Assembly: GCF_031191545.1 (NCBI RefSeq)
Contig: NZ_CP133472.1
Span: forward strand, 2,046,001 to 2,110,000
Length of the DNA stretch: 64,000 bases
Direction: 5' to 3'
From: Schaalia odontolytica
GTDB taxonomy: Bacteria; Actinomycetota; Actinomycetes; Actinomycetales; Actinomycetaceae
In this document: in pieces, positions 1 to 8,595 of the stretch
Layout of the letters: each line of letters starts with the position of its first letter
How positions within the stretch are numbered: position 1 is the first letter of the stretch
Program-made: the position numbers and the translations under genes
Notes under the pieces: model-generated
What the model was told of the DNA's origin: nothing
Seen by the model: only the letters and a program-made list of their open reading frames with translations
The model's database searches: none

Positions 1-134
1 CGACGAGACGATCGACATGCGGGAGCACTCTCGGTAGTGCGGGTCGATTCGAGCCCCCCTATGCGACCCGTGGCTTGCCCGCGTAAGCGGTACGTGCCGC
101 GCCTTCGCATGCAGTCGGCGCACACTCAACCGAG

Positions 135-170
135 AGTGCCCCGCTCCTCCAGTCGGAGGTGCGGGGCACT
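135..170 (-). terminator. Hairpin terminator of the YbjN gene pair
   Basis: A 16-bp stem (135-150 with 155-170, one mismatch) closes a 4-base loop just past the stop codon of the minus-strand YbjN genes. There is no clear U-tract on either side, so termination is inferred from position and stem strength. Bases 1-134 hold no gene I can support. Confidence 0.55.
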
Positions 171-193
171 ACTCATATGGGTTGAGGCGGTGA

Positions 194-736
194 TTACTCC
201 TCGGCTCCTTCGGCAAAGAGCGTGGGTACTTCCTGAGCGGCGGACAGCCCGATGCTCAGGCCGCGGCGCAGCATCGCATGGATCTGGCGATCCGACAGGC
301 CTTCGCCGACGAAGAAACGCGACGCGGCCATCAGGACCCATCCATCACCGTCTTCGATCGGGAAGATGGTCGGCTGCAGGTGAGTGCGGTTCCATTCGTT
401 GGCCTTTTCCTGCAGCGAGATCTCCGTGTGTCCCTCACCGGGCACCGCGATGCGCGTCTCGATCTGTGCCCAGGGAGCGTCCGCGGGTTCACGATGAATC
501 TGGAAGTGCACGTCCTCCAGCTGGGTGACGGCGATGACCTCGTTTGAACCGTGCGGCAGGCCGTCGCCCTCAAGCACCTTCTCGATGCGCTTGATCGTCA
601 GTGTGGACACTTCGGTCCCCCACTTGGCGGCGTACTCATCGGCTTCCATCGCCGGGGAGACAGCGGCAGGGGCGGGCAGTGGCGAGGCCTTTGCCTCGCC
701 GTCATCGCCGAAGGTGAAGCTCTTCCACTCAGGCAT
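194..736 (-). CDS. YbjN domain-containing protein
   Basis: This 180-residue protein resembles the YbjN family, a fold related to type III secretion chaperones whose role in actinobacteria is unclear. It is predicted to be cytosolic, with no signal peptide or membrane segment. The start at 736 (MPEWKSFTFG) overlaps the end of the upstream YbjN gene by 8 bases, so the two are probably co-translated. Residues 1-35 are low in complexity and rich in Ala and Pro; the conserved part runs from about residue 40 (WGTEVSTLTIKRIEKVLEG) to the end. A hairpin follows the stop. Domain assignment is by overall pattern, and no catalytic residues are expected. Confidence 0.75.
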   Translation of the reverse strand: MPEWKSFTFGDDGEAKASPLPAPAAVSPAMEADEYAAKWGTEVSTLTIKRIEKVLEGDGLPHGSNEVIAVTQLEDVHFQIHREPADAPWAQIETRIAVPGEGHTEISLQEKANEWNRTHLQPTIFPIEDGDGWVLMAASRFFVGEGLSDRQIHAMLRRGLSIGLSAAQEVPTLFAEGAEE

Positions 737-1175
737 CGGAGCCCTCCTTGGTCCACTGGTCGGGGAACATGATGTCAAGCTGGTTCATCATGGCGACGGA
801 CGCCATGATGAACTGGGAAACCTCGGCGTGAACCTGCGCGTCGGTGGCACCCACAACCCAGTTGAAGGTGTGCTGCAGGTGCAGGGCGATCGCGCCGGTC
901 TCCGTCGTGCCGGAGGTGATCTTCGGCAGGTAGGTGGAGGCGTTGAGGCGGCGCACCACGGAGGCGATGGCCTCGGCGTGCGAGGGATCGAAGAAGCGAG
1001 GGTAGTCCGCGACCCCCTGGACCGGGTGCCCCTCGGGCACGGCGATGCGGACAGTGCGGTTGGGCAGGATCGCGGCGACCTGTCCGGTGGAGGAAACGAA
1101 CGGAACAAGTCCGACGGCCTCGACCGCTTGGGTAACCCGGTCAAGGGTGACCGGGGGAGTATCAGTTGTGCTCAT
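729..1175 (-). CDS. YbjN domain-containing protein (upstream partner)
   Basis: A 148-residue second YbjN-type protein, first in a two-gene minus-strand operon with the gene at 194-736. It begins MSTTDTPPVTLDRV and includes a central stretch RTVRIAVPEGHPVQGV like other actinobacterial YbjN proteins, which often occur in such pairs. A longer reading frame extends further upstream, but that part lies over the divergent miaA gene and is not real. The ATG at 1175 is preceded by TAGGCT and 7 bases, which fits a leaderless mRNA. Function is unknown; the pairing suggests a heterodimer, but that is inference. Confidence 0.75.
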   Translation of the reverse strand: MSTTDTPPVTLDRVTQAVEAVGLVPFVSSTGQVAAILPNRTVRIAVPEGHPVQGVADYPRFFDPSHAEAIASVVRRLNASTYLPKITSGTTETGAIALHLQHTFNWVVGATDAQVHAEVSQFIMASVAMMNQLDIMFPDQWTKEGSDA

Positions 1176-1182
1176 GGTAGTA

Positions 1183-1188
1183 AGCCTA
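1183..1188 (-). promoter_or_regulatory. Leaderless -10 of the YbjN operon
   Basis: On the minus strand TAGGCT is followed by 7 bases and then the ATG at 1175, which places transcription start on or next to the start codon. No convincing -35 is seen. Confidence 0.5.
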
Positions 1189-1222
1189 GCCGCTGTTGGG
1201 TGGTATCTGCGGGAGGCACCCG

Positions 1223-1228
1223 TACACT
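1223..1228 (+). promoter_or_regulatory. Leaderless -10 of miaA
   Basis: TACACT is followed by 7 bases and then the miaA ATG at 1236. There is no Shine-Dalgarno sequence. The -10 motif and the spacing to the ATG fit leaderless transcription, divergent from the YbjN promoter 35 bases away. Confidence 0.5.
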
Positions 1229-1235
1229 GGTGGCC

Positions 1236-2225
1236 ATGGAGACATCGGTGAGGCGCGCGTCGGACGTCGTGTGCGCGGTTGTGGGGCCCACGGCCTCGGG
1301 AAAGTCGGACCTTGCCCTGGAGCTGGCCTGCGTGCTCCCCGGCGCGCTCGGAGCCGCGGGCGTGGGCGAGATCGTGTCCGCGGATGCGCTTCAGCTCTAC
1401 CGCGGCATGGACGTGGGTACCGCAAAGACGCCGGTGGAGGAACGCCGTGGGATTGTCCACCATCAGATCGACGTGCTCGAGGTTCGGGATGAGGCCTCGG
1501 TGGCCGCCTATCAGACGCACGCGCGCGCCGACGTGGCTGGTATCCACGAGCGCGGGGGTGTCGCCGTGGTCGCGGGTGGCTCCGGGCTCTATCAGCGCGC
1601 CCTACTGGATGTCATCGAGTTCCCGGGTACGGACCCCGTCGTGCGGGCCCGCCTCGAGGAAGAAGCGCTGGGACCGCTGGGCTCGCGCGGCCTGCATGAT
1701 CGGCTCGGCCAGCTGGACCCGGTCTCGGCGCAGCGCATCGATCCGCATAACGTCCGCCGGATCATTCGCGCCCTTGAGGTCATTGAGCTGACCGGGCACC
1801 CCTATTCGGCTTCTATGCCTCGCCACGAGTTTGTGGCACCAGCGCTCATGGTGGCGCTGCGTCGCCCGATGAGCGAGCTCGACGAGCGTATCGCGGTGCG
1901 TACCCGCACCATGATGGACGCAGGGCTCATCGAGGAGGTGCGCGCGCTCATCGATCGCGGTCTGCGCGAGGCAAAGACTGCCTCCCGCGCGACTGGCTAC
2001 GCGCAGGCGCTCGCAGTCATCGACGGGCAGATGGATGAGGACGAAGCCGTGGAATCCATCGCGCTGGCGACACGTCAGCTGGCACGCCGCCAGGTCAAGT
2101 GGCTGCGCCCAGACCCGCGCGTGCACTGGTTGGACGTGGAGGAATTCGACTCGAACGAGGCCGTCGTGCGTCGCGTCGTCGAGCTAACCGAGCGCGAGGC
2201 GGAAGCGGCCCTGGCACGGTCGTAA
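1236..2225 (+). CDS. miaA: tRNA dimethylallyltransferase
   Basis: MiaA transfers a dimethylallyl group from DMAPP to N6 of A37 in tRNAs that read UNN codons. The 329-residue protein has the P-loop GPTASGKSDLA (residues 17-27), the DALQLYRGMDVGTAK motif and a C-terminal RQLARRQVKWLR segment typical of the family, and it is full length. The start at 1236 (METSVRRASD) is chosen because the -10 TACACT sits 7 bases upstream and the P-loop follows directly; in-frame codons before this are non-coding. It is followed by dapF, the usual actinobacterial order miaB-miaA-dapF-hflX. Expression is probably constitutive from a leaderless mRNA. Confidence 0.96.
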   Translation: METSVRRASDVVCAVVGPTASGKSDLALELACVLPGALGAAGVGEIVSADALQLYRGMDVGTAKTPVEERRGIVHHQIDVLEVRDEASVAAYQTHARADVAGIHERGGVAVVAGGSGLYQRALLDVIEFPGTDPVVRARLEEEALGPLGSRGLHDRLGQLDPVSAQRIDPHNVRRIIRALEVIELTGHPYSASMPRHEFVAPALMVALRRPMSELDERIAVRTRTMMDAGLIEEVRALIDRGLREAKTASRATGYAQALAVIDGQMDEDEAVESIALATRQLARRQVKWLRPDPRVHWLDVEEFDSNEAVVRRVVELTEREAEAALARS

Positions 2226-2260
2226 TACGACCGCGGGCTGCGCGGTCGGGGTGCGACGGC

Positions 2261-2266
2261 TACGGT
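2261..2266 (+). promoter_or_regulatory. Leaderless -10 of dapF
   Basis: TACGGT, 6 bases, then the dapF ATG at 2273. No Shine-Dalgarno sequence is present in the 47-base gap after miaA. Confidence 0.5.
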
Positions 2267-2272
2267 GGATCC

Positions 2273-3196
2273 ATGATGAATACGCAGCTGCCCGCCCACG
2301 CCCGCGTCGTGAAGGCCCACGGAGCCGGTAACTCTTTCGTCGTCGCCACGGACCGCCACGACGATTACGATCCGAGCGTGGACGAGGTCGCGACGCTGTG
2401 TTCCCCGGCCTTCGGGATCGGCGCGGATGGATTCATCCGGGCCGTCGAACGAGACGGTATGTGGTTCATGGACTACCGCAACGCGGACGGTTCGAAGGCA
2501 GAGATGTGTGGTAATGGCGTGCGCGTCTTCGTCGATCACCTGCGCCGTGAGGGCCTCGTGGATCTGCCCGTCGGCCAGACGCTGGATGTGGCCACGCGTG
2601 GCGGCATCAAGCGCGTCACGCCCGAGTCCGAAGACGAGGGGCGGGGTGCGAGCTACCGCGTCGATATGGGAGCTGCCGCCTCGCCCGCTCGTGCGACGAT
2701 CAAGGTGACGGTTCCGGGCATCGAGGGCATTATGGATGGGATGTGGGTGGATATGCCCAACCCGCACACGGTTGTCGAGCTCACCGACGAGGAGAGCCTG
2801 CGCGCAGTGTTCCTGCCGACGGTCGATGTCTCCCAGATCCCGACGGCCCAACGCCCCTCCTACGACCCCGAGCCGCAGGCGGGCACGAACCTTGAATTGG
2901 TCGTCGACCTGACCGAGCCCGGCGACGAACGCGGGCACATCGCGATGCGCGTGCTGGAGCGGGGCGTGGGAGAGACCCAGGCGTGCGGCACCGGATGCTG
3001 CGCGGCGGCTCTCGCCACGGCCCTGCGACGCGGACCAGAGGCACCAACCCAGTGGGTTGTCGACATCCCCGGAGGTAGGGTCGTCGTCGGCCTGGACGGC
3101 GTTATCGACTGGACGGGGGAAGGCCCCCGCATCACGGATGCCTCGGTGTTCCTCACCGGCCCCGCGACCCGGGTCGCGGAGATACGTCTGCCCTGA
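2273..3196 (+). CDS. dapF: Diaminopimelate epimerase
   Basis: DapF interconverts LL- and meso-diaminopimelate in the last step before lysine or DAP-type peptidoglycan. The 307-residue protein has both catalytic cysteines in their signature contexts, Cys79 in AEMCGNGVRVF and Cys238 in ACGTGCCAAA, and the substrate loop GAGNSF near residue 17. Its length is slightly above the usual 275-290. Two adjacent ATG codons (2273, 2276) are possible starts; the first lies 6 bases after TACGGT, which suits a leaderless mRNA. Whether the meso-DAP goes to lysine or directly into the wall cannot be decided here because murE is not in the window. Confidence 0.96.
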   Translation: MMNTQLPAHARVVKAHGAGNSFVVATDRHDDYDPSVDEVATLCSPAFGIGADGFIRAVERDGMWFMDYRNADGSKAEMCGNGVRVFVDHLRREGLVDLPVGQTLDVATRGGIKRVTPESEDEGRGASYRVDMGAAASPARATIKVTVPGIEGIMDGMWVDMPNPHTVVELTDEESLRAVFLPTVDVSQIPTAQRPSYDPEPQAGTNLELVVDLTEPGDERGHIAMRVLERGVGETQACGTGCCAAALATALRRGPEAPTQWVVDIPGGRVVVGLDGVIDWTGEGPRITDASVFLTGPATRVAEIRLP

Positions 3197-3265
3197 AGAC
3201 GGCCACGAGAAGACACCGCCGGAGAGCGCGACGAGGACCCGGCCTCGTCCACGCAGAAGAGCGCG

Positions 3266-3880
3266 TCAGGCGGGCCGAACCTCGATGATGCGGAAGCCCT
3301 TCTTCGACGCGTACTTCGAGGCCTGGAAGCCCTGGCCGTTTAGCCACGTGATGAGGGAGTCGGCACCCAGGTTCTTCTGGACGACCAGGTAGGCGACGCC
3401 GGCGGGGGCGAGGCGACCCAGCCACGCCGCCAGCATCTCGTGCATCGCGTCCTTGCCGATGCGCACGGGCGGGTTCGACCAGATGACGTCGAAGCGAGTA
3501 TTTGACTCCGCCGAGGAGGACAGCGCCTCTTGCGCCTTGAGCGCGCGCACCCCGCTCGCCCCGTTGGACTGCGCGTTGCGCTGCGTCAGATCCACCGCGC
3601 GCGAGTTCACGTCCACCGCCCACACGGCGGCGTTCGGGGACTCCAGCGACATGATTGTGGCAATCGGACCCCACCCGCAGCCCAGGTCAAGGAAGGTCCC
3701 GCCCTCGGGCAGATCCGGGGCGATCTCCAGGAGCTGACGCGTGCCCAGATCCAGCTTGGAACCCGAAAACACCCGCGACGACACGCGCATCGACAGGTCG
3801 AAGCCGCGCGCCGTCACCTCGATCGTACGAGTCTCCTCGGCGCTCGCAGGGGAAGAGTCGGAGAAATACTGTTCGTCCAC
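3266..3880 (-). CDS. Class I SAM-dependent methyltransferase, RsmC/RlmG small-domain type
   Basis: A 204-residue methyltransferase with the SAM-binding motif DLGCGWGPIA and the catalytic WSNPPVRIG motif (N-P-P-[VFY]) typical of enzymes that methylate exocyclic amines of nucleobases. It matches the C-terminal catalytic half of RsmC/RlmG (16S G1207 or 23S G1835 methylation); actinobacteria commonly carry this stand-alone form. The start is a GTG at 3880 (VDEQYFSDSS) with TAGGCT 7 bases upstream; upstream ATG codons would overlap the hflX promoter. It lies on the minus strand between dapF and hflX and converges on dapF. The exact rRNA target is not provable from sequence. Confidence 0.85.
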   Translation of the reverse strand: MDEQYFSDSSPASAEETRTIEVTARGFDLSMRVSSRVFSGSKLDLGTRQLLEIAPDLPEGGTFLDLGCGWGPIATIMSLESPNAAVWAVDVNSRAVDLTQRNAQSNGASGVRALKAQEALSSSAESNTRFDVIWSNPPVRIGKDAMHEMLAAWLGRLAPAGVAYLVVQKNLGADSLITWLNGQGFQASKYASKKGFRIIEVRPA

Positions 3881-3887
3881 GGAAGAA

Positions 3888-3893
3888 AGCCTA
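3888..3893 (-). promoter_or_regulatory. Leaderless -10 of the methyltransferase gene
   Basis: TAGGCT on the minus strand, 7 bases, then GTG at 3880. This is the same hexamer and spacing as at the YbjN operon. Confidence 0.5.
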
Positions 3894-3965
3894 TCGTGCC
3901 CGCGCGCGCAGGCGCAGATGGGGGCTGCGCGTGCGACACTAGAAGTCCCCATGAAAAGGATGGTT

Positions 3966-5498
3966 ATGGACACGACCCACACAGGTGCGGACTCCTCGAC
4001 TGAAGAGCGCGACCAGCGCGTCAACGACGTTGTCGCGCGTATCCTCGCGCGCTCGGGAACGGCGCTCGCATCGACGACGGGTCAGGACACTTCCCAGGAC
4101 GCGGGTGCCCTCGAGCGCGAGGCTCGTGCGGGCACGCGCCGCGTTGATACGGGTGCCTCCGACCGAGAGGACATCTCCGAGGTCGAATACCGCCAGGTGC
4201 GACTCGAAAAGGTCGTGCTCGTTGGCCTGCGCACCACGCAGAGTGAAGAAGAGGCGGAGAACTCGCTGCGCGAGCTCGCTGCGCTCGCGGAGACCGCCGG
4301 TTCGCGCGTGCTCGACGGCATCATCCAGCGTCGCATGAAGCCGGATCCGGCGACCTACCTGGGCTCGGGTAAGGCCCGCGAACTGGCTGAGATCGTGCGT
4401 TCGGTCGAGGCTGACACGGTGATCGTTGACGAGGAACTGGCCCCCTCCCAGCGTCGCGGTCTGGAGGACGTCGTCGATGCCAAGGTCGTCGACCGCACCG
4501 CCCTCATCCTCGATATCTTCGCCCAGCATGCTAAGTCCCGCGAGGGCAAAGCGCAGGTGGAGCTCGCTCAGCTTGAGTATCTGCTGCCGCGTCTGCGCGG
4601 CTGGGGTGAGTCGATGTCCCGTCAGGCCGGTGGGCGCGTCGCGGGCGGCGCGGGTATCGGTTCGAGGGGCCCCGGTGAGACCAAGATCGAGCTGGATCGT
4701 CGTCGCATCCGCACGCGCATGGCGAAGCTGCGCGCGGACATCGCGCGCATGGAACCCGCCCGTCGTACCCAGCGCAACTCCCGTCGTCGCGGGGCAGTGC
4801 CGTCGGTGGTGATTGCGGGATACACGAACGCGGGCAAGTCGACGTTGCTGAACCGTCTGACGGATGCGGGCGTCCTCGTCCAGGACGCGCTGTTCGCGAC
4901 GCTGGATCCGACGGTGCGTCGCGCACGTGCCGCCGACGGACGCGAGTATACGCTCACCGACACGGTTGGCTTCGTGCGCAACCTGCCCACCCAGCTGGTC
5001 GAGGCCTTCCGATCGACACTGGAGGAGGTCGGCCAGGCCGACGTCATCGTGCACGTCGTGGACGCCGCGCACCCTGATCCGGTCTCTCAGGTGCAAGCCG
5101 TTCGATCGGTCATCGACACGATCGATGGTGCCTCGGACATCCCCGAGCTGATCGCCCTGAACAAGGCCGACCTGGCTTCGCCCGAGCAGATCGCGCTGTT
5201 GCGCACTGTCTTCCCGAATGCCGTGCCGCTCAGTGCCCACACGGGCTGGGGCGTGGACGCGCTGCGCGGGGCCCTTGAGGACATGCTGCCCCGGCCTCGC
5301 GTCGCCATCGATGCGGTTCTGCCGTACTCGGCCGGTTCCCTCGTGCATCGAATCCATGAGGAGGGAGACGTTGAGCGCGAGGAGTACGTGGAGGCCGGAA
5401 CGCGTATTGTCGCGCACGTCGACGAAGCCCTGGCCGCCGTCATTGAACGCGAGGCGGTGGGCCCCGCCGTGGGTGAGGCGGCGGTGAACGGAGCGTGA
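3966..5498 (+). CDS. hflX: Ribosome-associated GTPase HflX
   Basis: HflX is a GTPase that splits stalled or hibernating ribosomes; relatives in mycobacteria link it to macrolide tolerance and hypoxia. The 510-residue protein has the N-terminal HflX domain (AETAGSRVLDGIIQRRMKPD, then TYLGSGKARELAEIV), a basic helical linker with the Gly-rich GGRVAGGAGIGSRGPGE, and a G domain with G1 GYTNAGKST, G3 DTVGF and G4 NKAD. ATG codons at 3951, 3960 and 3966 are in frame. 3966 has AAAGGA five bases upstream and is preferred; 3951 has only a weak TAGAAG behind it. The 3' end overlaps the next gene by GTGA. Confidence 0.95.
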   Translation: MDTTHTGADSSTEERDQRVNDVVARILARSGTALASTTGQDTSQDAGALEREARAGTRRVDTGASDREDISEVEYRQVRLEKVVLVGLRTTQSEEEAENSLRELAALAETAGSRVLDGIIQRRMKPDPATYLGSGKARELAEIVRSVEADTVIVDEELAPSQRRGLEDVVDAKVVDRTALILDIFAQHAKSREGKAQVELAQLEYLLPRLRGWGESMSRQAGGRVAGGAGIGSRGPGETKIELDRRRIRTRMAKLRADIARMEPARRTQRNSRRRGAVPSVVIAGYTNAGKSTLLNRLTDAGVLVQDALFATLDPTVRRARAADGREYTLTDTVGFVRNLPTQLVEAFRSTLEEVGQADVIVHVVDAAHPDPVSQVQAVRSVIDTIDGASDIPELIALNKADLASPEQIALLRTVFPNAVPLSAHTGWGVDALRGALEDMLPRPRVAIDAVLPYSAGSLVHRIHEEGDVEREEYVEAGTRIVAHVDEALAAVIEREAVGPAVGEAAVNGA

Positions 5499-7429
5499 GC
5501 GAGGACCTGGTCGAGGCCTCGGGTCGCGTCCTCGACGCGGTCGTCGCCCGGATGGGCGGGTCCGCGCGCGAAGGGCAGGCTTCGATGGTCGCCGAAGGAG
5601 CCGCGGCCCTGGAGGATCGTCATCACCTCCTCGTGCAGGCGGGCACGGGTACCGGGAAGTCGCTCGGCTACCTGGTGCCGCTGCTGACGCACTGCGCGAC
5701 GAATGGAGTGCGCGGGGTCGTGTCTACGGCGACGCTCGCGCTGCAACGCCAGATTCTCGTCAAGGACGCGCCTGTGGCTGTCGATGCGGTGGCCTCGGCG
5801 ACGGGCGTGCGCCTGAAGGTGGCGGTGCTCAAGGGATGGTCGAATTATGCGTGCCTGCACAAGCTAGACGGCGGGTACCCCACCGAAGGCACACTGTTTG
5901 AGGACCGGGATATCAGCGTCGGCCCGACGGGCGAACTCGGCAAGGAGATTGTGCGCATCCGCGAGTGGGTGAGCGAGACCACGACGGGGGACCGCGACGA
6001 CCTGGTGCCCGGCGTGTCGGATCGCGCCTGGTACCACGCATCTGTCGCAAAGCCTGAATGCCTGGGAAAGCACTGCCCGCTCCTCGAGGAGTGCTTCGCG
6101 CACTCCGCTCGCCTGGAAGCCGCAGAAGCGGACGTCGTCGTCACGAACCATTCCCTTTTCGGCATCAACGCCTGCGGTGAGGGTGAACTCTTTGGCGAGT
6201 ACGACGCCGTCGTCATCGACGAGGCCCACGAGCTGGCTGACCGCGTCCGCTCGCAGGCTGCCGCCGACCTGACCGTTGCCCGCGTGAGCCGGGTGGCGCG
6301 CTCCCTGCGCTCACATCTGTCGATTGATTCCACGGACCTGGACGAGGCCGGGGCCGGGCTGGGTGCAGCAATGGCACCCTTGGAAGCGGGACTTCTCGAG
6401 TACCGGCCGAGCGCCCTCGTCGACGCGATGATCGTCCTGGATGGCGCAGCCCGGCGTGCCAGCCACGAGGTGTCCGAGGCGCAGGGAGAACCCGCCGCCA
6501 AGCTCCTGGCCCGCGCTGCCATCGATGAGCTGATCGGTGCGCTCGACGCGTGGGGACGAGACCCCGACCAGTCGATCGCCTACATCACGAAGGACGAATC
6601 GGACAATGCGCGGCTGACGGTGGGGCCCCTCGACGTGTCTGCCGCGATCGGCGGAAGCGGCATTGGCGAACGTCCCGCGATCCTCACGTCGGCGACTCTC
6701 GCGCTCGGGGGAAACTTCGACTTCATGGCCGCCCAGGCCGGCATGGCTGTCTCCGGCGTGCCATGGCACGGCATCGATGTGGGCTCTCCCTTCGACCACG
6801 GTCGACAGGGTATCCGCTACGTCGCGACCCATTTGCCCCTGCCCGGGCGGCACGGCCCCTCCGAAGAGCTCCTGGCTGAGCTTGTGGAACTGGCCGAGGC
6901 CTCCGGAGGTGGGATGCTCGCTCTCTTCGCGTCGCGCCGTGGTGCGATGGCGGGGGCCCAAGCCCTGCGCGAGCGCACGGACCTGACGGTCTATCTGCAG
7001 GGCGAAGAGACGTTGGCGCAGCTGATCCAGCGTTTCCGCGCGGAACGCGATTCGTGCCTCGTGGGCACGATGTCTCTGTGGCAGGGCGTCGACGTCGCCG
7101 GTGATGCGTGTCGTCTCGTCGTCATCGACAAGATCCCGTTCCCACGTCCGGATGATCCGGTTTCGCGCGCCCGCTCGATGGATGTCGAGCGCAGGGGAGG
7201 GAACGGCTTTGTGTCGGTTTCCCTGACGCACGCTGCGCTCATGCTGGCCCAGGGCGTGGGGCGGCTGCTGCGATCGACCGACGATCGGGGCGTTGTGGCA
7301 ATCCTCGATCCGCGGGTCGTGACCAAGCGTTACGGTGGTTTCATCATGCGTTCTTTGCCGCCTATGTGGCCGACGACGGATCCGGAGGTCGTTCGCGGTG
7401 CCCTGCGGCGTCTGTCCGAACCCCGCTGA
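5495..7429 (+). CDS. DinG/XPD-family ATP-dependent DNA helicase
   Basis: A 644-residue superfamily 2 helicase of the DinG/YoaA type, expected to unwind 5'-3' on damaged or R-loop DNA. Visible are Walker A GTGTGKSLGYL (near residue 50), the DEAH box VIDEAHELAD, and four cysteines spread through ACLHKLDGG and ECLGKHCPLLEECF that fit the XPD-like 4Fe-4S cluster. C-terminal motifs include SLWQGVDVAGD and QGVGRLLRS. Start is GTG at 5495 in a 4-base GTGA overlap with hflX, so translation is coupled. No exonuclease domain is present, unlike firmicute DinG. I see no LexA box in front of the operon. Confidence 0.9.
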   Translation: MSEDLVEASGRVLDAVVARMGGSAREGQASMVAEGAAALEDRHHLLVQAGTGTGKSLGYLVPLLTHCATNGVRGVVSTATLALQRQILVKDAPVAVDAVASATGVRLKVAVLKGWSNYACLHKLDGGYPTEGTLFEDRDISVGPTGELGKEIVRIREWVSETTTGDRDDLVPGVSDRAWYHASVAKPECLGKHCPLLEECFAHSARLEAAEADVVVTNHSLFGINACGEGELFGEYDAVVIDEAHELADRVRSQAAADLTVARVSRVARSLRSHLSIDSTDLDEAGAGLGAAMAPLEAGLLEYRPSALVDAMIVLDGAARRASHEVSEAQGEPAAKLLARAAIDELIGALDAWGRDPDQSIAYITKDESDNARLTVGPLDVSAAIGGSGIGERPAILTSATLALGGNFDFMAAQAGMAVSGVPWHGIDVGSPFDHGRQGIRYVATHLPLPGRHGPSEELLAELVELAEASGGGMLALFASRRGAMAGAQALRERTDLTVYLQGEETLAQLIQRFRAERDSCLVGTMSLWQGVDVAGDACRLVVIDKIPFPRPDDPVSRARSMDVERRGGNGFVSVSLTHAALMLAQGVGRLLRSTDDRGVVAILDPRVVTKRYGGFIMRSLPPMWPTTDPEVVRGALRRLSEPR

Positions 7430-7537
7430 GGCGTCCGCTAACCCCGACGAGCGGTCAAAAACGCTGCGTGGACAACTGGCGCGAACGGGGCAACTATCTG
7501 CGACAATAAGGGTGCCCGCAGACTCAAGGAGACACTC

Positions 7538-8527
7538 GTGGAAAACCAAGCCCAGACCCTGTACCCGTCAAAGTCCTCCGGACGTCCCTCCAAGATCGCT
7601 ATCATCGGCGCCGGTGCCGTTGGTACGGCCGTCGCCTACGCGTGCGCGATGCGCGGCGATGCCCGTTCGATCGTTCTTCAGGACATCAACAAGGCCAAGG
7701 TCGAGGCCGAAGCCCTCGACATGGCCCATGGCATCCAGTTCACGCCTGCCGGCTCGATCGAGGGCTCGGACGACGTTGAGATCGTACGCGGTTCCGACCT
7801 GATCATCGTCACGGCTGGCGCGAAGCAGCAGCCCGGACAGTCCCGCCTGGAGCTGGCTGGCTCGACCGTCAACCTGATGAAGAAGATCGTGCCGAACCTG
7901 CAGAACGTCGCTCCCGACGCTCACCTTATGTTCATCACGAACCCGGTCGACGTTGTCACATACGCTGCGCTGAAGATCACGGGCCTGCCCCGTAATCAGG
8001 TCTTCGGATCCGGAACGGTGCTCGACACCTCCCGTCTTCGCTACCTGGTCTCGCGTGAGACCGGCGTGGCTACCCAGAACATCCACGCCTACGTGGCCGG
8101 CGAGCACGGTGACTCTGAGGTCGCCCTGTGGTCTAGCGCGGAGATCGGTAACGTCCCGCTGTCTCAGTGGGGCCCGACGCTCAATGGCGGCATCTTTGAC
8201 TCCGCTCTGCGTAACTCCATCGCGCAGGAGGTCGTTCAGTCCGCCTACAAGATCATCGAGGGTAAGGGCGCGACGAACTACGCGATCGGCCTGGCTGCCT
8301 CGAAGATTGCGGGTGCGGTGCTGCGAGATGAGCAGCGCGTCCTGACCATCTCGACCCTGCTCGAGGACTGGGAAGGCATTTCCGACGTCGTCATGGCTGC
8401 CCCGACCATCGTCGGCCGCGACGGTGCCGGACGTGTCCTGCACCCGCCGCTCACGCTCAACGAGCGCGATGGCCTGACCGCCTCGGCTCAGCGCCTGCGC
8501 CAGGTCGCCCGCGACCTGGGCTTCTGA
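7538..8527 (+). CDS. ldh: L-lactate dehydrogenase
   Basis: NAD-dependent reduction of pyruvate to L-lactate, the fermentative end step expected in these facultative anaerobes. The 329-residue protein has the Rossmann motif KIAIIGAGAVGTAVAY (residues about 22-37), the NPVDVVTY segment and the catalytic histidine in AGEHGDSEVALWS; the Arg in LDTSRLRYLVS also fits the family. The GTG start at 7538 has AAGGAG 8 bases upstream. It is monocistronic: about 108 bases separate it from dinG, and a 23-bp perfect stem terminator follows. The LDH/MDH family can be misnamed, but the EHGDSE context and length favour LDH. Confidence 0.94.
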   Translation: MENQAQTLYPSKSSGRPSKIAIIGAGAVGTAVAYACAMRGDARSIVLQDINKAKVEAEALDMAHGIQFTPAGSIEGSDDVEIVRGSDLIIVTAGAKQQPGQSRLELAGSTVNLMKKIVPNLQNVAPDAHLMFITNPVDVVTYAALKITGLPRNQVFGSGTVLDTSRLRYLVSRETGVATQNIHAYVAGEHGDSEVALWSSAEIGNVPLSQWGPTLNGGIFDSALRNSIAQEVVQSAYKIIEGKGATNYAIGLAASKIAGAVLRDEQRVLTISTLLEDWEGISDVVMAAPTIVGRDGAGRVLHPPLTLNERDGLTASAQRLRQVARDLGF

Positions 8528-8539
8528 GGCTCCTTCCTC

Positions 8540-8590
8540 CGCATAAGACAGTGGCACCACCCGTCAGGGGTGGTGCCACTGTCTTATGCG
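8540..8590. terminator. Bidirectional terminator between ldh and lexA
   Basis: A perfect 23-bp inverted repeat (8540-8562 with 8568-8590) with a 5-base loop fills the space between the convergent ldh and lexA genes. The symmetric stem can serve both strands. Confidence 0.85.
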
Positions 8591-8595
8591 GTGCG

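Noticed and set aside
1-37. Possible C-terminus of an upstream plus-strand gene (frame ending ETIDMREHSR-stop at 35-37), where miaB might be expected.
   Set aside because: Only 11 codons are visible and they match no motif I know.
37-528. Long plus-strand frames across 37-528 and 525-1235.
   Set aside because: They are antisense to the YbjN genes, Arg/Pro-rich, and only open because of GC-rich third positions.
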